From JBBSEX01 sp038239345 (GTDB lineage: Bacteria; Acidobacteriota; Terriglobia; Bryobacterales; Bryobacteraceae), in NCBI GenBank assembly GCA_038239345.1, contig JBBSEX010000007.1:124001-188000 (forward strand): DNA of 64,000 nucleotides. Direction: 5' to 3'. Within the stretch, counting starts at the first letter, position 1. Every line of letters starts with the position of its first letter. The notes below the pieces were generated by a model, which saw nothing but the letters and a program-made list of their open reading frames with translations, searched no databases and was not told where the DNA came from. Made by a program: the position numbers and the translations under genes. This document shows, piece after piece, positions 52,900 through 61,936 of the stretch.

Positions 52900-53667
52900 A
52901 TGAGCTCTCAACTACAAGTCTTACAAACCCTTACGGACTCATCGCTGCGGCTCGTGTTAACTTCTGGTGTGTCGCTTTTAATGGTCGATGACGATGCAGA
53001 GCTGTGTGAATTAGCTCAGGAATTCCTGGAACAACAAGGAATCCAAATCGCTTTCGTCAACGACGGTCCACACGCGCTGGCTATTTTAAAAGAGCAATCC
53101 TTCGACCTTCTTGTACTGGATGTGATGCTTCCCGAAATGGACGGATTCAGCGTTCTACGTCAAATGCGGCAAGAAGAGAACCAAACGCCAGTGCTGATGC
53201 TAACCGCATGTTCCGACGCCGCCAGCCGGGTAGCGGGGCTGGAACTGGGAGCCGACGATTATCTGGCAAAACCCTTCGAGCCTTTTGAATTGGTGGCCCG
53301 CATTCGAGCCATCCTGCGACGGACCCGCCGCGGCCAGGAGCCGGCCCCGTTTCTGGAAGTGAATGGGATTCGACTCAGCTTTGAAAATCGCCAGGCTTAC
53401 TCCGATTCGCAACCAGTGGAGTTGACGACTACTGAATTCGACATCCTGGAACTGCTGATGCGATCGGCTGGAAAAGTGGTTTCGCGCGATGATCTGATGG
53501 CCGGTTTGTATCAGCGTGAAGCGTCGCCGTTTGACCGTTCCATCGATGTTCATGTTTGCCATCTGCGGCGGAAGTTAGACGGGACTCGTCCGTTGATAAA
53601 GACTATTCGCGGCACGGGTTATCAGTTCTGCGGCGCCCCTATGATGCCGACTCCAATCAATTCATGA
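52900..53667 (+). CDS. OmpR/PhoB-family response regulator (CpxR-like)
   Basis: 255 residues. Receiver domain with acidic pair LMVDDDAEL, phospho-acceptor Asp in LLVLDVMLPEMDG, Thr/Lys switch in MLTACSD and YLAKPFEPFEL. The C-terminal winged helix is complete: VELTTTEFDILELLMRSAGKVVSRDDLM, DRSIDVHVCHLRRKLD and IKTIRGTGYQF. The N-terminus before the receiver is about 25 residues longer than usual; a GTG at 52969 would give a standard length, so the start is uncertain. Its stop overlaps the histidine kinase start (ATGA). Likely senses envelope conditions through the partner kinase. Confidence 0.93.
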   Translation: MSSQLQVLQTLTDSSLRLVLTSGVSLLMVDDDAELCELAQEFLEQQGIQIAFVNDGPHALAILKEQSFDLLVLDVMLPEMDGFSVLRQMRQEENQTPVLMLTACSDAASRVAGLELGADDYLAKPFEPFELVARIRAILRRTRRGQEPAPFLEVNGIRLSFENRQAYSDSQPVELTTTEFDILELLMRSAGKVVSRDDLMAGLYQREASPFDRSIDVHVCHLRRKLDGTRPLIKTIRGTGYQFCGAPMMPTPINS

Positions 53668-54974
53668 GATCGATTTTCGCCAAAATCGTTCTGTGGTTCG
53701 TTGTCACCACGTTCGTATCGTTTGCCGCCTTCGTTCTCACCACTATCTTCCTGTTGAATCGCGATCCTAAGCCCGGCGACGCGGCTCCCGGCTTCGTTGC
53801 CATGCAGTTTGAAGACGCGCGGATGGCCTACGATAGCGGAGGCAAGCCGGCGCTGGAAAAATACTTCCTGCGGTTGGATAAATATTTTCCCGCGCCCCGT
53901 TTTATGTTGGATCGCTCAGGCGTCGACCTGATCACCGGTAAAGATTTGAGTCGCGATTTCGGCCGGACGTCGCCACAATCCTGGTGGCCTACGCGGCACC
54001 GCTTCGTTCTGACCTCCGCCGATGGCCGATATCGTTTCATCACGACTCCCCACCGGCCACCCGATGTTTGGCCGTATCTGCCGTATTACCTCTGGATCTT
54101 CTTCGCGGTTGCTCTGCTTTGCTACGGATTCTCAGTGAATCTAGTGACGCCGCTGCGAGTGATTCGCAACGCCGTTGAGAGATTCGGGCAGGGGGAATTG
54201 TCGGAACGGCTCAACTCCCGCCGCAAGGATGAATTCGGCGCGGTGGCCCTGGCCTTCGATCAAATGGCCAATCGCATTCAGACGCTGGTTTCGGCTGAGC
54301 GCCGTCTGCTGCAAGATATTTCGCATGAGTTGCGATCGCCTCTGGCACGGTTGGGGTTCAGCATTGAACTCGCTCGCACCAGCGCAAATCCGCAGGCATC
54401 GCTCAATCGAATTCGCAAGGAAGCCGATCGCCTGAATGAACTGGTCTCCACCTTGCTCGAAGTCACCCGGGCGGAGGGGGATCCGGCGGCGCGTCAGATG
54501 CAAACCGTCAACGTCACGCAGCTGGTCGAGTCGTTAATCGAATCCTGCCAGATTGAGGCGGAAGCTCGCGAATGTTGGTTTCGATTTCAAGGCCGCAATG
54601 AAGTGACTCTGCGCGGCGATGGAGAACTTCTGCGGCGGGCGATTGAGAATATCGTGCGGAACGCGATTCGCTACGCGCCAAACGGAACGGCGATCGACGT
54701 CGATCTTGGCGCCAGCAAAGGCGTGGCGTCGGTGGCGGTGCGAGACTACGGCAGCGGCGTGCCGGAAGAATCTCTGAAAGACATCTTCAAGCCATTTTTC
54801 CGCGTGGAAGCGGCACGAGATCGTAATAGTGGCGGCGTAGGTTTGGGCTTGGCGATCGCGAAAAGGGCAGTGGAATTACACAACGGTGAGTTGAAAGCGA
54901 GGAACGCAGGTCCGGGCCTGCTGGTGGAAATTGAGCTTCCCGTTATGCAGGCGTTGAAACAACGCGCATCGTGA
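53664..54974 (+). CDS. Sensor histidine kinase (CpxA-like)
   Basis: 436 residues. Start at the ATG overlapping the regulator stop gives MRSIFAKIVLWFVVTTFVSFAAFVLTTIF, a first span; a periplasmic sensor of about 120 residues follows (residues 33-150), then a second span (WIFFAVALLCYGFSVNLV) and HAMP (VTPLRVIRNAVERFGQGEL). Phospho-acceptor His is in LQDISHELRSPLARLGFS. The ATPase has IVRNAIRYAPNG (N box), DYGSGVPEE (G1) and GGVGLGLAIAKR (G2). Layout and sequence resemble CpxA, but the sensor part differs, so the signal is unknown. The last 32 bases overlap the convergent ispF gene. Confidence 0.93.
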   Translation: MRSIFAKIVLWFVVTTFVSFAAFVLTTIFLLNRDPKPGDAAPGFVAMQFEDARMAYDSGGKPALEKYFLRLDKYFPAPRFMLDRSGVDLITGKDLSRDFGRTSPQSWWPTRHRFVLTSADGRYRFITTPHRPPDVWPYLPYYLWIFFAVALLCYGFSVNLVTPLRVIRNAVERFGQGELSERLNSRRKDEFGAVALAFDQMANRIQTLVSAERRLLQDISHELRSPLARLGFSIELARTSANPQASLNRIRKEADRLNELVSTLLEVTRAEGDPAARQMQTVNVTQLVESLIESCQIEAEARECWFRFQGRNEVTLRGDGELLRRAIENIVRNAIRYAPNGTAIDVDLGASKGVASVAVRDYGSGVPEESLKDIFKPFFRVEAARDRNSGGVGLGLAIAKRAVELHNGELKARNAGPGLLVEIELPVMQALKQRAS

Positions 54975-55437
54975 CAATGGCCTGCGCTTCCGCCGAGCGC
55001 CCTTCCCCGACGGGTCCAATATTTTCCGCGGTCTTGAATTTCACTGAAATACGGTCTACTTCCAGATTCAGGGCTGCCGCCAAACGTTCGCGAATCGCCA
55101 AGCGATAATCTTTTAACTTCGGCCGCTCCAGAATGACAGTGCTGTCCACATTCACCAACTCGAATCCCAATTGCTGAGCGAGATGATGAGCGTGCTGCAG
55201 GAATTGAATGCTGTCACAGCCCGTCCATTGCGGATCGGTGTCGGGAAAGTGCATGCCGATGTCGCCCAGCGCGACAGTACCTAGAATCGCGTCGGTGATG
55301 GCGTGCGCCAGGACGTCGGCGTCAGAGTGCCCGGCCAAACCAAAGTCGCTGGGGATTACTATGCCACCAAGAATCAGCGGGCGCCCCAGAACAATGCGAT
55401 GCACGTCCCAGCCGAGTCCACTACGGTACTCGCTCAT
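54943..55437 (-). CDS. ispF: 2-C-methyl-D-erythritol 2,4-cyclodiphosphate synthase
   Basis: 164 residues; forms the cyclic diphosphate in the methylerythritol phosphate pathway to isoprenoids. Zinc ligands and active site: GLGWDVHRI (Asp, His), LAGHSDADVLAHAITDAILG (His, Asp), GDIGMHFPDTDPQWTG and the C-terminal VKFKTAENIGPVGEGRSAEAQAIV. The start overlaps the ispD stop by 4 bases, so the two act as one operon. Its 3' end runs 32 bases into the histidine kinase on the other strand, the longest tail overlap in the window. Confidence 0.96.
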   Translation of the reverse strand: MSEYRSGLGWDVHRIVLGRPLILGGIVIPSDFGLAGHSDADVLAHAITDAILGTVALGDIGMHFPDTDPQWTGCDSIQFLQHAHHLAQQLGFELVNVDSTVILERPKLKDYRLAIRERLAAALNLEVDRISVKFKTAENIGPVGEGRSAEAQAIVTMRVVSTPA

Positions 55438-56153
55438 GCGTGCGGCGCCAGTTCTTCGGCTAAAAACAGGCGCGCCAGATCCATGTCGGTGGGCCGGGTG
55501 ATTTTAATATTGCGATCGGTCCCTTGCACGACGCTCACTTCCACTTGCTCCAAGCGCTCGACCAAACTCGACTCATCGGTGCCGGCAAAACCGTCGGCGC
55601 GGGCCATTTCGAAAGCTTTCCGTAGCAGATCGAAGCGAAATACCTGCGGTGTTTGGGTCAGAATCAGATGTTCGCGGGGAAGGGTGGTGCGCACCTTATT
55701 CTTATGCACACGCTTTACTGTATCCACGGGAACGATGCCAACGATAGCGGCGCCGGTTTCCGCGGCTTCGGCAATTACTTTTTCGATGATAGTCTGATCG
55801 ATAAAAGGACGAACGGCATCGTGGACGGCTACCAGATCCGTGTCGGACGCCAGGGTGGTTAAAGCGTTTTCCACCGATTGCTGCCGCGAATCGCCACCGG
55901 TGACCAGGCGAACGGGCTTTGAAAAGCGCTCTCCACTGAGAAGCTCCTCCGCCCACGGCATGTCATCTTCGCGCAATGCAATCACGATCTCGGTTACGGA
56001 ATTCGCAGCTACAAATTTACGGATTGTGTGGATCAAAATAGGCGATCCATCTAGCAACATAAACTGCTTGCGGCTGGTGCCCGCCTTTTCGGGAACGCTC
56101 TTACCCATACGCGTCCCAAGGCCAGCGGCCGGGATAATTACGGATACTTTCAT
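55434..56153 (-). CDS. ispD: 2-C-methyl-D-erythritol 4-phosphate cytidylyltransferase
   Basis: 239 residues; transfers CMP to methylerythritol phosphate. Nucleotide-binding start VIIPAAGLGTRMGK then RKQFMLLDGSPILIHTI, VTGGDSRQQSVENAL, VAVHDAVRPFID and the end GTDRNIKITRPTDMDLA are all classic IspD. Coupled to ispF. TACAAT on this strand (56163-56168) is 9 bases before the ATG with no Shine-Dalgarno, so transcription may begin at or next to the start codon. The upstream PIN-TRAM gene stops 57 bases away. Confidence 0.96.
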   Translation of the reverse strand: MKVSVIIPAAGLGTRMGKSVPEKAGTSRKQFMLLDGSPILIHTIRKFVAANSVTEIVIALREDDMPWAEELLSGERFSKPVRLVTGGDSRQQSVENALTTLASDTDLVAVHDAVRPFIDQTIIEKVIAEAAETGAAIVGIVPVDTVKRVHKNKVRTTLPREHLILTQTPQVFRFDLLRKAFEMARADGFAGTDESSLVERLEQVEVSVVQGTDRNIKITRPTDMDLARLFLAEELAPHA

Positions 56154-56210
56154 GGACTTTTGATTGTAACGCGTTTATAAAGGACGGGATCGGAGCGTCC
56201 GATTACTTAC

Positions 56211-57302
56211 TTAAGCCCCGGGGCTAGCGGCTTGGGCCGATTGTTCGCGGGCACGCTCAGGCCGTTCGGTGACGGGCCGGTCATGGACGGCGTTCGTGCG
56301 CTCGTCAAACCGCCCGAAGATCATCTTGCCGGCGGTGGTCTGCAGAACGCTGGTGACGCAAATGTCGATGGTGCGCGAGATCATGCGCCTGGCGTTATCC
56401 ACCACGACCATGGTCCCGTCATCTAGGTAGGCCACTCCTTGATTGTGTTCTTTACCTTCCTTCAGAATAAAGACGCGCATTGTTTCGCCGGGCAGCACAA
56501 TCGGCTTTAGCGAATTGGCAAGCTCATTGATGTTGAGGACTTCGACGTGATGAAGTTGGGCCACCTTATTGAGATTGAAATCGTTGGTCATGATCTTGCA
56601 TTTATAGACCTTGGCCAATTCGATAAGCTTCATGTCGACTTCCCGCACGTTGGGAAAATCGTCGTCGACGATTTGCACTTTAAGGCCCGTCATCTTTTGA
56701 ATACGCTGCAGAATATCCAAGCCGCGGCGGCCGCGATTGCGCTTCATCGAGTCTGATGAATCCGCTACCAGTTGCAATTCCCGGAGGACAAATTGCGGGA
56801 TCACGAGGATGCCGTCGATGAATCCGGTCTCCACAATATCGGCGATACGCCCGTCGATAATCACGCTTGTATCCAGGATTTTGAACGTGTGATTAGATGC
56901 CGTTTCCCCGCCAAACAGCCCGCCCAAAGCGGACAGATTCAGCATTTCGCCCTTCGATGCACCCACCACCATCCCGACGTAAGCGAGAAACAGAAGAAGG
57001 AGTACCTGCAAAAAAGGGATTGTGGAATCGCTGCCTGGCAGAGCCTGCGACAGGACCAAGGCGATGAGATAGGCCCCGAGTATGCCGGTAATCGCTCCGG
57101 CTGCAGCCCCAATCAGGCGCGTCAAACTAATTCGCTTGATGCGAATTTCAAAGAAGACAATAGCGAGTCCGAAAAGAGTGCCGGCTCCGGCCGCCATGCC
57201 GGGCGTCAGGTCAAAAGGCCGCAGATAGAACGCGGCGCACCCTAAAAGAAGGACAAATGTAACGCGTAGTAACAATAGTTCAGTCACAGAACCGCCCCCC
57301 AT
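56211..57302 (-). CDS. PIN-TRAM domain membrane protein (YacL-like)
   Basis: 363 residues. Four N-terminal spans are followed by a PIN nuclease domain (about residues 140-260: FKILDTSVIIDGRIADIVETGF, FVLRELQLVADSSDS, RGRRGLDILQRI, VDMKLIELAKVY, KIMTNDFNLNKVA), whose acidic residues are in place, and a TRAM RNA-binding segment (LPGETMRVFILKEGKEHNQGVAYLDDGTMVVV). Same order as yacL-ispD-ispF in Bacillus, so the neighbourhood is old. Probably an RNase or RNA-binding regulator at the membrane. The GTG at 57287, with a G-rich Shine-Dalgarno in front, is an alternative start to the ATG. Confidence 0.9.
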   Translation of the reverse strand: MGGGSVTELLLLRVTFVLLLGCAAFYLRPFDLTPGMAAGAGTLFGLAIVFFEIRIKRISLTRLIGAAAGAITGILGAYLIALVLSQALPGSDSTIPFLQVLLLLFLAYVGMVVGASKGEMLNLSALGGLFGGETASNHTFKILDTSVIIDGRIADIVETGFIDGILVIPQFVLRELQLVADSSDSMKRNRGRRGLDILQRIQKMTGLKVQIVDDDFPNVREVDMKLIELAKVYKCKIMTNDFNLNKVAQLHHVEVLNINELANSLKPIVLPGETMRVFILKEGKEHNQGVAYLDDGTMVVVDNARRMISRTIDICVTSVLQTTAGKMIFGRFDERTNAVHDRPVTERPERAREQSAQAASPGA

Positions 57303-57450
57303 GAGCAGTTTTGCTATAACTCATTGCAGATATCCGAAAAGTATAGCACTGGAAGGAAAGTCGTGCTGTTTAGGTCAGGCGAGGAAGTGGGAGATCAACT
57401 AGCGGAAAAGAGGTCAAAGCGGCGAATTTCATTGAAATCCGCCGGACCAG

Positions 57451-57909
57451 TTACAGAGCTTTGGCTAATTCCTCGGCAAACGCACTTTGCGGACCCTGCG
57501 TACCATTTCCGGCAGGTCTGCGGTGCTTCTTGCCAGCGCGGCGATTACGGTCGAGGGCATTCGGCACAGCGGCTGTGGCTGTTGTTGTTGTCGTCGTCGC
57601 CGCCCTTGCCGGACCGGCGGTTTGACCTTGAGTGGGTCCTGTTACCTGTCCTTTGGGTTTGGGCGGTTGAGCGGGATTTGCACGAAGCAGTCTATCTTCA
57701 AGCGGTGCGCGATCAAAACGGCGGATGATGGAATTCATCTCTTCCGCGTTGGGAGCATCGATAAAGGCGAACCCTTTCGACTCCTGTGTCTCGGGATTAC
57801 GAATTACTTTGACGGCGTCGGCAACGAGGTTTTCCGCAGTGAGCCACGACTTGATATCGTCGGCAGTCACCCAGATGGGCAGATTTCCAAGAAACACAGT
57901 GAAACTCAT
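57451..57909 (-). CDS. RNA-binding protein with one RRM domain
   Basis: 152 residues. RRM at about 1-85 with RNP2 TVFLGNLP, RNP1 ESKGFAFIDAP, and the beta4 end LEDRLLRANPA. A low-complexity Pro/Thr/Ala stretch (KPKGQVTGPTQGQTAGPARA, then TTTTTTATAAVP) follows, with a basic part RNRRAGKKHRRP. Bacterial single-RRM proteins are probable RNA chaperones; targets are unknown. No strong Shine-Dalgarno. The 168 bases between it and the aminotransferase show nothing recognised. Confidence 0.88.
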   Translation of the reverse strand: MSFTVFLGNLPIWVTADDIKSWLTAENLVADAVKVIRNPETQESKGFAFIDAPNAEEMNSIIRRFDRAPLEDRLLRANPAQPPKPKGQVTGPTQGQTAGPARAATTTTTTATAAVPNALDRNRRAGKKHRRPAGNGTQGPQSAFAEELAKAL

Positions 57910-58077
57910 TCAGTGGTGTTTTTAACTCCAATAGGGATTTGCGGGATTTGCTTCAGGGGAGTCCATGAAGGCACCTATATCCTAACATAAGCTTTCGCTG
58001 GCGGTAAACAGTAAAGTTGATTGACAGCGAATAGCACTGCGATCGCTTATGTCCAAGCTGGCAATCGGTGTTTCTAC

Positions 58078-59253
58078 TTACGCAATTATCGATTCTTTCG
58101 CTGGAATCGCTGCTTCCGCATACACCCGCTGCACCGCCGCGACGCCCGATCCGAACGCTACGTCAAAACCATTGGCTGAAAGAATCAGCTCGAGCTCCGC
58201 GATAACCCCAAAAAGGTCGGCGAAATCAAAGTAACCAAGGTGAGCGATGCGGAAGATCCGGCCCTTCATCTCCCCTTGTCCATTAGCGATGATGGCGCCG
58301 AAGCGCGTGCGAAACTCCTTCACGATCACCCCCGAATCCATCCCCTTCGGCGCCTTGATTGCCGTTACCGATGCACTGGGGCACCCCGGCGAAAATAGCT
58401 CTAAACCGAGGGCGCTGGCCGCCGCGCGAGTTGCCTTCGCAAGCAATTCGGCATTTGCGATCAGCTTGTCCACGCCGATCGATTTGATGTATTTGAGCGC
58501 CTCGGCAAAACCGATGATCAGCGAAGTCGCCGGAGTCCAGGTAGATTCCCCGTTCGCCGCGTTCTTGCGTTCTTTCTTCAAATTGAAATAAAAGCGCGGA
58601 TTCCTGCCGGTCTCGGTCCGAGCCCAAGCCTTCTCACTCAACGACAGAAACGCCAGGCCGGGCGGAATCATGAAAGCTTTCTGCGATCCACCAATGACGA
58701 CGTCAAGACCCCATCCAGCGATATCAAGGGGCATCGTGCCTAGTCCGGTGATGGCGTCGAGTACAAAAATTGCGCCGGTTTTGCTGACAGCTTCCCCCAT
58801 CGCACGAACATTATGCTGCGCGCCGGTGGACGTCTCGGATGCTTGTAAGAAGACACCGCGAACGTTCGGATTTTCGACCAGCGCTTTTTCAAGCTGCGCC
58901 GGTTGCACCGCATCGCCATAGGGCGCCTGCACGACGATCGGAGAAAGATTAAAGGCCTTGGCGATCTCAATCCAGCGCTCGCCGAACTTGCCGGCGGTGC
59001 AAACGATTACCTCGTCGTTTGGCGAAAACAGGTTGGAAACAGCCGCTTCCATGGCGCCCGACCCAGAGGAAACAAGGATGACAACATCGTTCGCCGTACC
59101 CATCACTTCCTGTAAATCGGCAAGCACCCGCCGATAGATACCGCGGAACTCTTCCGTCCTGTGATGAACGTCGGAATCCATCATCGCGTACAGCGCTTTG
59201 GGATAAAGGGGGGTGGGGCCGGGCGTCAGCAACCGGTGTTTCTTGATATACAT
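58078..59253 (-). CDS. PLP-dependent aminotransferase, alanine-glyoxylate/serine-glyoxylate type (class V)
   Basis: 391 residues. Start MYIKKHRLLTPGPTPLYPKAL, with H-RTEEFRGIYRRV and SSGSGAMEAAVSNLF for cofactor phosphate; the PLP lysine is in VVIGGSQKAFMIPPG; the C-terminal part has IRIAHLGYFDFADLFGVI (GR-F-RIAHLG is the arginine substrate-binding block). Matches the PucG/SgaA-like family that transfers amino groups between alanine, serine or purine-derived donors and glyoxylate; some homologues are called serine-pyruvate aminotransferase, so exact substrates are open. Divergent from yqeY with 34 bases between. Confidence 0.9.
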   Translation of the reverse strand: MYIKKHRLLTPGPTPLYPKALYAMMDSDVHHRTEEFRGIYRRVLADLQEVMGTANDVVILVSSGSGAMEAAVSNLFSPNDEVIVCTAGKFGERWIEIAKAFNLSPIVVQAPYGDAVQPAQLEKALVENPNVRGVFLQASETSTGAQHNVRAMGEAVSKTGAIFVLDAITGLGTMPLDIAGWGLDVVIGGSQKAFMIPPGLAFLSLSEKAWARTETGRNPRFYFNLKKERKNAANGESTWTPATSLIIGFAEALKYIKSIGVDKLIANAELLAKATRAAASALGLELFSPGCPSASVTAIKAPKGMDSGVIVKEFRTRFGAIIANGQGEMKGRIFRIAHLGYFDFADLFGVIAELELILSANGFDVAFGSGVAAVQRVYAEAAIPAKESIIA

Positions 59254-59287
59254 GAAGGCTAACTAAGAATTAGAATAACAGACGACA

Positions 59288-59734
59288 ATGCCACTTCTAG
59301 ACCAGATTCAGAAAGACATGATTGTGGCCATGAAGGCCAAAGATGAAGCTCGGCTCAGCACGGTCCGGATGATCAAGACCGCGCTCAAGAAGCACGAAAT
59401 CGATTCGATGAAGCCGCTTGACGAAGCCACCGAAATGCAGATTCTTACCACCTTGGTGAAACAGCGCCGCGATTCGATCGACATGTTCCGCAAGGGTGGG
59501 CGGCCGGAGTTGGCCGAGAAGGAAGAAGCCGAATTAAAGATGGTGGAAGGCTATCTGCCTTCGGCCCCAACGGCGGAAGAGATGGACCAGGCGATTGCCG
59601 AAGCGATGGCGGAAACCGGTGCCACGTCGGCCAAACAAATGGGACAAGTGATGAAGGCAGTCCAGGCGAAACTGGCCGGAAAGCGCGTCGATGGCAAAGT
59701 GTTGAGCGAAATTATCAAGGGTAAGCTCAGTTGA
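59288..59734 (+). CDS. yqeY: GatB/YqeY family protein
   Basis: 148 residues of the YqeY family, related to the tail domain of the tRNA-dependent amidotransferase subunit GatB and thought to act in tRNA-linked processes. Blocks: LLDQIQKDMIVAMKAKDEARLSTVRMIKTALK, ILTTLVKQRRDSIDMFRKGGRPEL, EAELKMVEGYLPSAPT and MGQVMKAVQAKLAGKRVDGKVLSEIIKGKL. TAGAAT at 59271-59276 lies 11 bases before the ATG. The stop overlaps the next gene's TTG start (TTGA), so the two are coupled. Confidence 0.92.
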   Translation: MPLLDQIQKDMIVAMKAKDEARLSTVRMIKTALKKHEIDSMKPLDEATEMQILTTLVKQRRDSIDMFRKGGRPELAEKEEAELKMVEGYLPSAPTAEEMDQAIAEAMAETGATSAKQMGQVMKAVQAKLAGKRVDGKVLSEIIKGKLS

Positions 59735-61248
59735 TTCTGGGCCGGGCGAGGATCAGCTCGTGGCTGTCTCCGCGCCTTGGCGATTGCCTCTTTCTGGCGG
59801 TTGTATGCTGGCTTATATTCTTCACGCTGAGCGGCGGGCCGACCGGTCTGCTGATCGACACCGACACCGGCTCCCATATTCGAGTAGGCGACTTTATTCG
59901 GGCCCATCATGCCATTCCGACGCAGGACTTTTTCTCCTATACTCGTCCGGGAACTCGGTGGCTTGATTATGAGTGGCTAACGCAGGTTCAGTTTTCCTGG
60001 TTGTATCAGGCTGGCGGCTTCAAAGCGCTGATCGTTTTTTCCGCCGCTCTAATCGCTCTCGGGCTAATAGTGTTACTGGCCCACCTCGCCTCGATAACGA
60101 ATGCCTTGGTGGCGTTGCTCCTTCTTCATCTGGCGATGGGCGCGTGCTCGATTCATTACCTGGCCCGGCCGCACTTATTCACCTTGTTATTTGTGGCGAT
60201 CGCGGGTTCAATCCTGGCGAAAGACCGCCTGGCACCGAGTCGATTCGTGTGGATTATCGTGCCGCTCACAATACTGTGGGTCAATGTTCACGGCGGATTT
60301 CTGGCGATCATTGTGATTACTGGCGCTCTGGCGGTGGGGTCGGGGGTGGAGTGCTTGTTCGACCGAGAGACTGCCGCGGCAAAACGCAAAGCCGCGATCC
60401 GTTACGCAACTCTCTGCATCGCCTGCCTGCTTGCCGCCGGAATCAATCCAGCTGGCTTCTATGAGCACTATTACATGGCGCGATACTTTCAACAGAAGTG
60501 GGTTGTCGATCTGGTGAAGGAATACCAGTCGCCTATCTTTCACACGCCCGAATCGCGTTATGCGGAACTGCTGATTTTTGCGGCCCTGGCGACGGCGGGG
60601 TTGCTGCTTAGCCGCAAGCAGATTGCTTCGGCTTTGTTGATCCTTGGCTGGACGCACTCCGCTCTTGTCTCGGCGCGCCACATTCCAATTCTGGCCATCG
60701 TTGCGACGCCCTTTATCGCCGCCGAAGTAAACCGCCTTTGGGAAATGTTCACAGCGGGCAAGGATCGCCGATCAATCGCTGGTATCTTGCGCGGAATCGC
60801 CGAAGATCATCGCACCGGAGTCGGACGTCTCAGTGTGTGGACGCCGGTTTCGCTTACGCTCCTGCTGCTTGTGCCGTTAGGCATTGCCTGGCCGACCGAT
60901 TTTCCAGCGTCCATCTATCCGGTTGCAATGGTCAGCCGCCACGCGGATACTTTACCTGGTTCGCGTGTGTTTTCCACCGATGGCTGGAATAGCTATTTGG
61001 AGTTTCACTTCTATCCCAGCCAAAGAATATTTATCGACGGCCGAAGCGATACGCTGGGCGAAACCGTGGTGCAGGAATACGGGCAGCTTTTAAACGGTGG
61101 CGAGGACTGGCACAAGATTCTCGATCGCTATGGGATAGACACTGTAATGGCTCCGCGGGGAAGCGCCATCGGTTCGCTATTGAAAGAAAGAACAGATTGG
61201 AAGTTGATCGACCAGGACGAGATGGCGTTCTTCTTTAAGAAAAACTAA
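59731..61248 (+). CDS. Polytopic membrane protein, GT-C glycosyltransferase-like, function unknown
   Basis: 505 residues with about ten spans and a C-terminal extracytoplasmic segment. An early loop has DTDTGSHIRVGDFIRAHHAIPTQDFFSYT (acidic residues followed by His, typical of GT-C fold enzymes of the mannosyltransferase kind), and YEWLTQVQFSWLYQ after it. The tail DGWNSYLEFHFYPSQRIFIDGRSDTLGE is a soluble domain found in similar acidobacterial and planctomycete proteins. Lipid-linked sugar transfer is plausible but unproven. TTG start overlapping the yqeY stop. The end overlaps hisA by 14 bases, tail to tail. Confidence 0.75.
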   Translation: MILGRARISSWLSPRLGDCLFLAVVCWLIFFTLSGGPTGLLIDTDTGSHIRVGDFIRAHHAIPTQDFFSYTRPGTRWLDYEWLTQVQFSWLYQAGGFKALIVFSAALIALGLIVLLAHLASITNALVALLLLHLAMGACSIHYLARPHLFTLLFVAIAGSILAKDRLAPSRFVWIIVPLTILWVNVHGGFLAIIVITGALAVGSGVECLFDRETAAAKRKAAIRYATLCIACLLAAGINPAGFYEHYYMARYFQQKWVVDLVKEYQSPIFHTPESRYAELLIFAALATAGLLLSRKQIASALLILGWTHSALVSARHIPILAIVATPFIAAEVNRLWEMFTAGKDRRSIAGILRGIAEDHRTGVGRLSVWTPVSLTLLLLVPLGIAWPTDFPASIYPVAMVSRHADTLPGSRVFSTDGWNSYLEFHFYPSQRIFIDGRSDTLGETVVQEYGQLLNGGEDWHKILDRYGIDTVMAPRGSAIGSLLKERTDWKLIDQDEMAFFFKKN

Positions 61249-61936
61249 GCGTCGCGAGTTCCGCCAAATCCAGCCGCCCGGTATAGATTGCCATTCCCAA
61301 GGCGGCGTCGATTCGAAGGCTATTCAGCTCGCGAATTTCGTCGATTGTTGTGATCCCTCCGGCAGCAGTGATCTCGTGTTTTGTGGCGGCGCGCAGCTTT
61401 CGAAACCAATCCAGATCGGTACCCTGCATCAAACCTTCTTTATCGACGTAGGTGCAAAGAAAGCCGCCGCAATAGGGCTCCAGTTGTTGGATGACTTCTT
61501 CGGCGGTTAAGTCGAGCGCCTGGCGCCAACCCTTGACGACGATTTTGCCGCCCTTAGAATCGAGTGCGATAAGGATGCGCTCTTTTCCAACGGCGTCGGC
61601 GACACCGGACAAGAATTTGGCGTCGACACCATTTTCAGTAAAAGCCGAGGTTCCTATGATCAGGCGGTGCGCGCCTTGTTCGATGAGTTTGCGGGCGCGA
61701 TCTACCGAACGAACTCCTCCTCCAACGCGCGTCACCGCCTTCGCGGCGATTAACTCAACAAGATCATCGTTTGATCCACTTCCAATCGCGGCGTCGAGGT
61801 CGATCACCTGAATTTGCGGAAATGCAGCGAAGCGGCGCAGCATATCGAGCGGATCGTCCACTTCAAGAGCCTTGTCCCGGCCCTGGACAAGTTGCACTAC
61901 TTTGCCGCCCATCAAATCGATACACGGAACAATCAT
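61235..61936 (-). CDS. hisA: ProFAR isomerase HisA
   Basis: 233-residue (beta/alpha)8 isomerase of the fourth step of histidine synthesis. Catalytic Asp in PCIDLMGGKVVQL and Asp of ALDSKGGKIVVKGW; phosphate-binding loops IGTSAF and TAAGGITTIDEI. Start at the ATG overlapping the hisF stop (ATGA); the longer frame to 62044 has no better support. Last gene of the operon seen here. Confidence 0.96.
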   Translation of the reverse strand: MIVPCIDLMGGKVVQLVQGRDKALEVDDPLDMLRRFAAFPQIQVIDLDAAIGSGSNDDLVELIAAKAVTRVGGGVRSVDRARKLIEQGAHRLIIGTSAFTENGVDAKFLSGVADAVGKERILIALDSKGGKIVVKGWRQALDLTAEEVIQQLEPYCGGFLCTYVDKEGLMQGTDLDWFRKLRAATKHEITAAGGITTIDEIRELNSLRIDAALGMAIYTGRLDLAELATLSFS

